Below are positions 6,992 through 13,952 of a DNA stretch of 24,593 bases, in pieces. Each line of letters starts with the position of its first letter. Position 1 is the first letter of the stretch. This DNA is from UBA4660 sp002405435 (GTDB lineage: Bacteria; Bacteroidota; Bacteroidia; Flavobacteriales_D; Sanyastnellaceae). The position numbers and the translations under genes were made by a program. The notes beneath the pieces were generated by a model, which made no database searches, was not told the origin of the DNA, and saw only the letters and a program-made list of their open reading frames with translations. The stretch lies in assembly GCA_036747335.1 (NCBI GenBank), contig DAIOCL010000039.1, forward strand, positions 1 through 24,593, read 5' to 3'.

Positions 6992-8917
6992 ATGAAAATA
7001 AATGTTACCCTCTTTGCCACGCTCATGCTCTTTTCTGCTTGCCTGCTGGCACAGCCCGACAACGACTCACCCTGCAATGCACTTTCCATCAACGTAGACG
7101 GCGTTGCCCTGGCCTCCACCAACGAAGATGCCACGCTGGATGCCGGCGAACCAGCGCCTCCGGCAGGCGACTGCGCAAACGCCTGGTGCGATGACCTCGG
7201 TCCCGAATTCACCACCTGGTTTTCGTTCGTCTGTCCTTCGAACGGTGCAGCAATCATCAATACCTGCCTGGAAGGAACGTCCATAGATACCCAGCTGGCT
7301 GTTTGGGCTGTTGGCGATTGTGCAGATTATGGCACCTTCACCCTTGCAGGTGTCAACGATGATTCGCCCGACGGCTGTTCGGCCGGTGACCAGTATGCGT
7401 CCACACTCTTCATTGATGGTCTTGAAGGCGGTGCGGTGTATTACATCCAGTTTGACGGGTGGGGCGGACAGCAGGGCGCTTTCTCCATCGAAGTCACCTC
7501 GGCTATTCCATCCTGTCTGGTGAATATCGCGCACAACGCGGCCGACCTGGCACTCTCATCAGTGGATGTCTGGGTAAATGGTGCGCTCGCAGCCGACAAC
7601 CTTGACTTCCAGACATGCACGGGCTATATGACGGTTCCTGCAGAGACGAGTGCCTATGTGGTCGTTAGCAATGCGGCCAGTGTGGATGATACCGATCCGA
7701 TTTTCAGCACCAACCTTACACTGGATCCGAGCAAAGACTATTTGGTTATTGCCACCGGCATTTACAGCGAGAGCGGCTATACACCCGCGCCCGCCTTTGA
7801 ACTGGTGGTGCACGAAACGATGATGACATCGACAGGCAGTGGCATTTGGTCTATATTGACTTTCGGAGGCGCCACCGACCAGGTTACGGTTGACCTGGAG
7901 TACCTGACTGAGGGAACCACCTTGTTCAATGACATCACCTACGGGGCCTTCCATGGCACTGGCTACGTAGAGGCGGAGGCCGGCAACATCTCGGTTGACA
8001 TGACAGACGACACCGGCAACAACAGCCTCGGACAATATTGTTTGCAGCTACCCTTCATAGGACCCGCGGCCATCACACTCGTAAGCAGCGGCTTCGTGAA
8101 TCCAGCGGAAAACAGCAATGGCGCTCCCTTCGGCTGGTACTTTGTAACCCCTTTCGGCGGCCCCTTTGTTCCTATTGTCGAAGGTGCTTGTCCCATTCCT
8201 TTCAATGACACCCCCTGCAATGCGATCGAACTGGAGGTAGACGCTCCTCCAATGACCTTCGACAACACCTTTGCCACAGCCGATGAAGGCGAGGTAAATC
8301 CGCCCAACCTGCCGCTCGATGACCCCGAGGCTGATTGTGTCAACGCGTGGTGCGACGGAGAACCTGTGAGCAACACACTGTGGTTTAGGTTTGTGGCGCC
8401 CGCTACCGGATCGGTGGGTATTTCAACCTGCTTTGCGAATTCATTTGATACCCAGGTGGCCGTGTGGACCATTCCCAATACCTGCGACGATTATGACACC
8501 TTTGGCTTTCATCAGTGCAATGACGATACCGATCCGATTTGCGACGACGGCGATCAGTTTGCCAGCGCCTTTCAAGTGTTTTACCTCACGCCCGGTAACA
8601 TGCACTGGATCCAGCTGGACGGCTGGGGCGGTACTACGGGCAGCTTCGACATTGTGCTGGTGACCCTGACCTCGGTCGATGAGCAACAGGCGATACCCTT
8701 TACCTTCTATCCCAATCCTGCCAGCGACCTCCTCTTTCTCCAGTGTGACATCAGGGGTGCAGATGCCCTGATATCGGATATGTCGGGAAGAACGGTGAAG
8801 CGGTTTCAGGTTAACGGGCAACAGCAGCACGACGTGAGCGACCTGCCCTCCGGCATTTACACGCTGACCCTTCATCACGATGGTATGCATTCCTCATCCA
8901 GGCTCGTAATCGAATAA
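6992..8917 (+). CDS. Secreted protein with two PPC-like modules, a DUF4397-like domain and a T9SS type A sorting domain
   Basis: A 641-residue secreted protein. In order: signal peptide (1-20), module A (about 23-169), a DUF4397-like beta domain starting CLVNIAHNAAD...VDVWVNG (about 175-395), module B (about 404-557), and a C-terminal T9SS sorting domain (about 570-641, FYPNPASD...GIYTLTL). Modules A and B are clear duplicates: both have NDxPCNA, NAWCD, a TLWF/TTWF core, ISTC/INTC, DTQLAVW or DTQVAVW, CxDYxTF, NDD...GDQFAS/GDQYAS and IQxDGWGG. Acidic residues and paired Cys suggest calcium binding and disulfides. The protein is predicted to be exported by Sec, then secreted by the T9SS and anchored at the surface. 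No catalytic motif is seen, so an adhesive or structural role is the best inference. Upstream (6870-6991) there is no convincing promoter box. It ends at the strong terminator near 8974. Confidence 0.85.
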   Translation: MKINVTLFATLMLFSACLLAQPDNDSPCNALSINVDGVALASTNEDATLDAGEPAPPAGDCANAWCDDLGPEFTTWFSFVCPSNGAAIINTCLEGTSIDTQLAVWAVGDCADYGTFTLAGVNDDSPDGCSAGDQYASTLFIDGLEGGAVYYIQFDGWGGQQGAFSIEVTSAIPSCLVNIAHNAADLALSSVDVWVNGALAADNLDFQTCTGYMTVPAETSAYVVVSNAASVDDTDPIFSTNLTLDPSKDYLVIATGIYSESGYTPAPAFELVVHETMMTSTGSGIWSILTFGGATDQVTVDLEYLTEGTTLFNDITYGAFHGTGYVEAEAGNISVDMTDDTGNNSLGQYCLQLPFIGPAAITLVSSGFVNPAENSNGAPFGWYFVTPFGGPFVPIVEGACPIPFNDTPCNAIELEVDAPPMTFDNTFATADEGEVNPPNLPLDDPEADCVNAWCDGEPVSNTLWFRFVAPATGSVGISTCFANSFDTQVAVWTIPNTCDDYDTFGFHQCNDDTDPICDDGDQFASAFQVFYLTPGNMHWIQLDGWGGTTGSFDIVLVTLTSVDEQQAIPFTFYPNPASDLLFLQCDIRGADALISDMSGRTVKRFQVNGQQQHDVSDLPSGIYTLTLHHDGMHSSSRLVIE

Positions 8918-8970
8918 GCTTCAGGCAGGTCATACCGGCCGCTACGCCGAAGTGCAGGCGAGCAAAAAGA

Positions 8971-9007
8971 AAAAACCCCCGGCTCATCACCGGGGGTTCA
9001 TTTTTTT
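8971..9007. terminator. Bidirectional intrinsic terminator
   Basis: The arms AACCCCCGG (8974-8982) and CCGGGGGTT (8990-8998) are perfect 9-bp complements around a 7-nt loop. Seven T follow on the plus strand (9001-9007), and an A-rich run (8964-8975) gives a T-tract on the minus strand. It lies between convergent genes (the T9SS-tail protein and trxA) and can serve both. Confidence 0.88.
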
Positions 9008-9020
9008 AGCGGGAGTATGA

Positions 9021-9344
9021 TCACGAGGCCAGGATGGCTTCCATCTTTTCCGTCAATACGTTTTTGGGAACACTTCCGACAGATTTGTCTACTACCTGAC
9101 CACCCTTTACAAACAGGATAGTCGGGATGTTGCGAATGCCATATTTGGCAGAGATGTCAGGATTTTCATCCACGTTCACCTTGCCGACGATTGCCTTTCC
9201 TTCAAAATCATGTGAGAGTTCTTCCACGATCGGCGCCACCATGCGACACGGACCGCACCATTCCGCCCAAAAGTCAATTAATACAGGCTTGTCAGCCTTC
9301 ATTACCACTTCAGAGAAGTTTGCATCGGTGATTTCTAATGCCAT
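9021..9344 (-). CDS. trxA: Thioredoxin
   Basis: A 107-residue cytoplasmic thioredoxin, which reduces protein disulfides using electrons from thioredoxin reductase. The active site is W-C30-G-P-C33 in FWAEWCGPCRM, the buried Asp is in VLIDFWA, and the cis-Pro loop is GIRNIPTILFV. The length equals the usual size and there is no signal peptide, so it is the cytosolic form. The start at 9344 is the Met directly before ALEITD. It follows dnaE on the same strand after 168 nt and probably has its own promoter. The terminator at 8974-8998 lies just downstream of the stop. Confidence 0.96.
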   Translation of the reverse strand: MALEITDANFSEVVMKADKPVLIDFWAEWCGPCRMVAPIVEELSHDFEGKAIVGKVNVDENPDISAKYGIRNIPTILFVKGGQVVDKSVGSVPKNVLTEKMEAILAS

Positions 9345-9349
9345 TGTTC

Positions 9350-9357
9350 CAGATTTA
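9350..9357 (-). promoter_or_regulatory. -7-like box TAAATCTG before trxA
   Basis: TAAATCTG differs from TAnnTTTG by one base and lies 5 nt before the trxA ATG. The remaining 9358-9512 region between dnaE and trxA is AT-richer, with no recognised gene. Confidence 0.35.
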
Positions 9358-9512
9358 TTGTTTGTTCCTATGTAGTTTCCAGCCAGTGCTCATCAACAAA
9401 TAAACCATGATGCACTTTCTGCCAATCCGTCACCTGCTATGAGGCAGATTTACTGAAAGGGAGGCCAAAGGTAAGTCAGTTTTCGCGCAGCCAACTCCCA
9501 ATTTTTCATATT

Positions 9513-12500
9513 TCAAGACTCGTGCAACTCGTACTTAAGTCCCTCAAATTGTTCGAGTTGTGACTGGATTTCCGCGGTGAGCATCAATTTCCGCACCTGA
9601 AGGGACGGCAGTACCAGCGTGCCTTCATCCGTAATGACATTGACGCGCAATTGCGTTTTTCCCTTCTCGTTGTCGAGCACTGTAAAAAGTTTGTCTACCA
9701 GTTCGGTGCTGACCTTATTGACCGGAATATGCACATCGAGGTAACGGGCCAGTCGATCGCGGATTTCAAACAGCGGGTCAATGCGGTTGATTTTGAATTC
9801 AAGTGCATTGGGATCGTTGCCGAACTTCCGCGGTTGCACCTTACCGAACACAAACACCTTGGCTCCTGGGTAGAGCAGGTGTTTGTGCTTGAGGTAGTCT
9901 TCGCCAAACAGCACAAATTCCTGGCTGCTCTCGTAATCTTCCAGTACGAATGTGCCAAAGGGCTTATTGCTGGAGCGGGCTATTTTTTCTGTGCTTGTGT
10001 TGACCACGCCGGCAAAACGGAGATCACGGTTTTTGCATGCCTGCAAGTCTTCGAGCAATTGAAGTCCTCCTTTGCTTCCAAACGAGCGGATATCCAGTTC
10101 AAAGTCATCGAGCGGGTGGCCACTGATGTACATGCCGACCACTTCCTTTTCCCGATTCAGTTGGGTCATCGCATCCCAGGGTTCCGCTTTAGGCGCAACG
10201 GGTTCAACCACCGCCACAGCCGATTCATCGCCGAAGAGAGACACCTGTGCAGAATTTTTCGTTTCCCTGAGCGCTGATGCAAAACGTACAAGTGTTTCAA
10301 TATAGGTTTCATTTTTACCATCGCCGGCGAAGAAGGCTGACCGCTGCAGTCCGAAGCCGTCGAAAGCACCACTGAGTACGAGGCTTTCAATGGTTTTTTT
10401 GTTGGAAGCGCGGGCATCTACCCGCCTGAGATAGTCAATCAATCCGGTGAACCTTCCCTTTTTCTGCTCCTCGATGATGCTATGCACGGCACTCTCCCCG
10501 ACACCCTTGACGGCTGCGAGGCCAAACCTGATTTGTCCCTTTTCGTTGACGCTAAACAAAAGTTTTGATTCGTTGACATCGGGACCGAGTACCGCAATAC
10601 CCATCTTTTTGCAGACCTGCATGAATATACCGACCTTTTTGATATCGCTCATGTTGTTGCTCAACACAGCCGCCATGTACTCGGCGGGATAGTTGGCCTT
10701 GAGCCACGCCGTTTGGTACCCGATCCATGCATAGCAGGTCGAATGTGATTTGTTGAAAGCATAGCTGGCAAAGGCCTCCCAGTCTGTCCAGATCTTTTCC
10801 AGCTTATCCGGCGGATGTCCGAGCGCGGTAGCCCCATCGATGAACTTGCCCTTCATCTTGTCGAGCACATCCTTCTGTTTTTTTCCCATGGCCTTGCGCA
10901 GCACGTCGGCATCGCCGCGTGAGAAACCGGCGAGTTTCTGGCTGAGCAACATAACCTGTTCCTGGTACACGGTTATGCCGTAGGTGTCTTTCAGGAATTC
11001 TTCCATCTCAGGCAGGTCGTACCTGATCTGTTCCGTACCGGCTTTCCTCCGTATAAAGGAGGGGATATAATCCATCGGACCCGGCCTGTACAATGCATTC
11101 ATAGCAATCAGGTCATCAAACACGGTGGGTTTGAGTTCCTTCATGCATTTCTGCATGCCTTCACTTTCATACTGAAACGTACCCATGGTATGGCCGCGCT
11201 GGAAAAGCTCATACGTCGCGGTATCATCCAGCGGCACGGCGTCGATATCTATGTCGATGCCTTTTCGCTCTTTGATTAGCTGCAGGGTGTCTTTGATTAG
11301 CGTAAGGGTCGACAACCCGAGAAAGTCCATTTTGAGCAGTCCGGCACTTTCCACCACGGAATTGTCAAACTGGGTGCACCACATATCACTGTCCTTGGCG
11401 GTAGATACGGGTACATAATTGGTGATTTCCTGAGGGGTTATAATCACGCCGCAGGCATGAATGCCCGTGTTGCGGATATTGCCTTCAAGCCGGGCGGCAA
11501 GGCGCAGCACCCTGGCCTCCGGCGAATCTGCTGCCGCCAGTTCTCTCAGGCGAAGGGCATCCGGCATGAGCGAGGCATTGAGTTTATCTGCCAGCGCTTT
11601 GTTGTCAAGTTTGAGCAGCACCGAAAGGTCAATGCCATCAGGCATCAGTTTGGCGAGACGGTCGGTATCGGGCAGCGGGAGTTCGAGCACCCGGCCTGCA
11701 TCGCGGATGGCACTCTTGCCGCCCATGGTGCCAAAGGTGATAATCTGTGCCACCATGTGCTCGCCGTACTTCCTGCGCACGTAATCGATAACCAGGTCGC
11801 GTCCCTTGTCGTCGAAGTCGATGTCTATATCGGGCATGGATACCCGCTCGGGATTGAGGAAACGCTCAAAAAGCAACTGGTACCTGATCGGATCCACATT
11901 GGTGATACCTGTGCAATAGGCCACAACACTGCCTGCTGCGCTGCCCCTGCCAGGTCCGACGCTCACACCCATCTCACGGGCTTTGTTGCAAAAATCCTGC
12001 ACGATGAGAAAGTATCCCGCATAGCCGGCATTGGTGATAGTACCGAGTTCAAATTCGATCCGCTCAAGGGCCTCGTCGGTAAGTTCACTATACCGCCTCG
12101 CCGCCCCCTCATAGGTGAGGTAACGCAGGTAGCTGTTTTCATCAGCTTCTTTTCCATCCGAAAGCATCCTTTCGGTGAAAGCGGCGGGAAGATCAAAGCG
12201 CGGAAGCAGCACATCGCGGCTCAGGGCGTAAGACTCACAGCGGTCTGCGATTTCCAAGGTATTTTCAATGGCGGCAGGCAAATCACGAAACAGAAGGTGC
12301 ATGGCTTCCGGCGACTTCAGGTAGTACTGGTCGTTGGGTAGCCCGAAGCGGTACTCCCTTCCCCGCTTACCGATGTACCGCGACGGCTTAGACATAAATT
12401 CTCCTTCCCGTATGCACACCAGCGCATCCTGCACTTCAGCATCTTCCTGCCGGGTATAATAGCCCGCATTGGCGGCGACATATTTCACGCCGTGTTTTTC

Positions 12501-13787
12501 GCAGAACTTCAGCAATACCTGATTTACATGTTGCTCTTCCTCCAGGCCGTGGCGCATGATTTCGGCGTAGAAACGATCTCCGAAATTTTCTTTCCACCAC
12601 ACAAAGGCTTCTTCCGCGCGCTCTTCGCCCTCATTGAGAATCCTCCACGGCACCTCTCCAAACAAACCGCCCGTGAGCGCCAACAGGTGGTCTGCATGGG
12701 CCAGCAACAGGTCTCTGTCGACCCGCGGTACGTAATAAAATCCATGCGTATGTGCGCGGCTGGTGAGTTTGGCCAGGTGGTGATAGCCCTCCTTGTTCAT
12801 AGCCAGCAGCGGCACCTGAAAACCATTGTCCTGTGTCGTTTTGTCTGCGTGATTCCGGCAGAGGTTTATTTCACAGCCGACAATGGGCTTCACCTGATGT
12901 TTAAGCGCAGTACTGACAAATTGAAATGCCCCCATCATGTTGCCATGATCGGTCATGGCTATGGCAGGCATCTTCATTTCAGCAGCCGCCTTGATAAGTC
13001 TGGCAATATCAGACGCACTCTGCAACACACTGTATTGCGTATGCACATGGAGGTGTACGAAAGGCACTTCGTCGGGCAAAACCGCTTCTTCTGCGGCAGG
13101 CGCTTCCTCAGGCTGACTGACCGTTTCCACCGGCGAAGCCGCCACTTGAAAGTTGGAAGCCGACAGCACCGGCGGCTCGTAGGCGATATTGCCCGGATCT
13201 GCAGCGGCATCACGGATGATGCCGCGCTGAATAAGTTCAAAAAAGCACTTGCCCGTGGCAATGGTATCATAGCCGGCATCATGCGCTTCCTGAAAATGCG
13301 TATCGAAGAGTTTGCGGTACAGCTCCGACAGGCTGGGCCACTTGTACTTTCCGCCCTTGCCACCGGGCAGCGCGCAGTAGTCTGTGGAAAGGTCCTTGGT
13401 GTCGAGCACCTTCTTACCCGCAAACTTATCGGCCTGCCCGCCGCGGAGGTACTCGCAACCGATGATGTTGATGTCAAACTGCACATTGTGACCGGCCACG
13501 TGCGTCGCCTCGGCGAGCGCTTCACTGAACACAGCGAGGGCTTCGGCGAGAGGCACCCCTTCACGCAGGGCCCTGTCGGTAGAAATGCCGTGGACCTTTT
13601 CAGCATTAAACGGGATCGTGAAACCTTCCGGGCGGATAAGCGCGTTGTAGGACGAAACGAGTGATCCATCCGGACGGTGCAACTGCCAGGCCAGCTGGAT
13701 ACAGCGCGGCCAGTTTTCGAAGTCGCTCAGGGGAGCATTCCAGTTGCCGGGCAGGCCGGTGGTTTCAGTATCAAATATGAGGTACAT
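9513..13787 (-). CDS. dnaE: DNA polymerase III alpha subunit with N-terminal DnaQ-like exonuclease
   Basis: The replicative polymerase, 1424 residues. Residues 1-190 are a DEDDh 3'-5' exonuclease: D6 and E8 in FDTETTG, D105 in HNVQFDIN, and H169 and D174 in HDAGYD. A Pro/Glu/Ala-rich linker (about 205-240) leads to a PHP domain (HLHVHT at 245-250, TDHGN at 279-283). The palm has GPGRGSAAGS (611-620) and PDIDIDF (652-658) with the catalytic Asp pair 653/655. Tandem HhH and an OB-fold follow near the C-terminus (FAGVVNTSTEK, VFVFGKVQPRKFG). The classical DnaE is about 1160 residues; the excess is the exonuclease, which gives proofreading in the same chain. In the later PHP segment the usual N-D-x-H-Y reads N-A-G-Y-Y (about 440-444), so metal binding there may be partly lost. 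The start at 13787 is the Met directly before YLIFDTE. Confidence 0.96.
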   Translation of the reverse strand: MYLIFDTETTGLPGNWNAPLSDFENWPRCIQLAWQLHRPDGSLVSSYNALIRPEGFTIPFNAEKVHGISTDRALREGVPLAEALAVFSEALAEATHVAGHNVQFDINIIGCEYLRGGQADKFAGKKVLDTKDLSTDYCALPGGKGGKYKWPSLSELYRKLFDTHFQEAHDAGYDTIATGKCFFELIQRGIIRDAAADPGNIAYEPPVLSASNFQVAASPVETVSQPEEAPAAEEAVLPDEVPFVHLHVHTQYSVLQSASDIARLIKAAAEMKMPAIAMTDHGNMMGAFQFVSTALKHQVKPIVGCEINLCRNHADKTTQDNGFQVPLLAMNKEGYHHLAKLTSRAHTHGFYYVPRVDRDLLLAHADHLLALTGGLFGEVPWRILNEGEERAEEAFVWWKENFGDRFYAEIMRHGLEEEQHVNQVLLKFCEKHGVKYVAANAGYYTRQEDAEVQDALVCIREGEFMSKPSRYIGKRGREYRFGLPNDQYYLKSPEAMHLLFRDLPAAIENTLEIADRCESYALSRDVLLPRFDLPAAFTERMLSDGKEADENSYLRYLTYEGAARRYSELTDEALERIEFELGTITNAGYAGYFLIVQDFCNKAREMGVSVGPGRGSAAGSVVAYCTGITNVDPIRYQLLFERFLNPERVSMPDIDIDFDDKGRDLVIDYVRRKYGEHMVAQIITFGTMGGKSAIRDAGRVLELPLPDTDRLAKLMPDGIDLSVLLKLDNKALADKLNASLMPDALRLRELAAADSPEARVLRLAARLEGNIRNTGIHACGVIITPQEITNYVPVSTAKDSDMWCTQFDNSVVESAGLLKMDFLGLSTLTLIKDTLQLIKERKGIDIDIDAVPLDDTATYELFQRGHTMGTFQYESEGMQKCMKELKPTVFDDLIAMNALYRPGPMDYIPSFIRRKAGTEQIRYDLPEMEEFLKDTYGITVYQEQVMLLSQKLAGFSRGDADVLRKAMGKKQKDVLDKMKGKFIDGATALGHPPDKLEKIWTDWEAFASYAFNKSHSTCYAWIGYQTAWLKANYPAEYMAAVLSNNMSDIKKVGIFMQVCKKMGIAVLGPDVNESKLLFSVNEKGQIRFGLAAVKGVGESAVHSIIEEQKKGRFTGLIDYLRRVDARASNKKTIESLVLSGAFDGFGLQRSAFFAGDGKNETYIETLVRFASALRETKNSAQVSLFGDESAVAVVEPVAPKAEPWDAMTQLNREKEVVGMYISGHPLDDFELDIRSFGSKGGLQLLEDLQACKNRDLRFAGVVNTSTEKIARSSNKPFGTFVLEDYESSQEFVLFGEDYLKHKHLLYPGAKVFVFGKVQPRKFGNDPNALEFKINRIDPLFEIRDRLARYLDVHIPVNKVSTELVDKLFTVLDNEKGKTQLRVNVITDEGTLVLPSLQVRKLMLTAEIQSQLEQFEGLKYELHES

Positions 13788-13813
13788 CGTTTAAGCGGAT
13801 ACGGTCGAAAGAA

Positions 13814-13861
13814 CTTCCGGCCGGAGGGCTAAAATAGCCCCACACGACTCCCTCCCGGAAG
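13814..13861 (-). terminator. Stem-loop between the asmA-like gene and dnaE (possible terminator or leader structure)
   Basis: On the minus strand CTTCCGG (13861-13855) pairs with CCGGAAG (13820-13814), with a further GAGGG/CCCTC pairing inside and TTCTTTC after the stem. An inner hairpin GGGCTA-TTT-TAGCCC (13840-13826) competes for the same CCC. The T-tract is imperfect, so it could be a terminator for the upstream gene or a folded dnaE leader. The rest of 13862-13952 holds only a small hairpin CCTGC-CGAA-GCAGG. Confidence 0.4.
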
Positions 13862-13952
13862 GTGTTGATTGAATGTTGAAGATTGCACGCGGGCCTCAGC
13901 CAGCCAACCCGGCAAACCTGCCGAAGCAGGCCGCTTGACCGCGACACACCAC

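Noticed and set aside
11457..12341. A 294-codon open frame on the plus strand opposite dnaE
   Set aside because: It is antisense to the polymerase core and its composition is explained by the complementary coding strand.
12492..13664. A 390-codon open frame on the plus strand opposite dnaE
   Set aside because: It lies wholly antisense to the exonuclease and PHP domains of dnaE. No known motif, signal or start context supports it; such frames are common opposite GC-rich genes.
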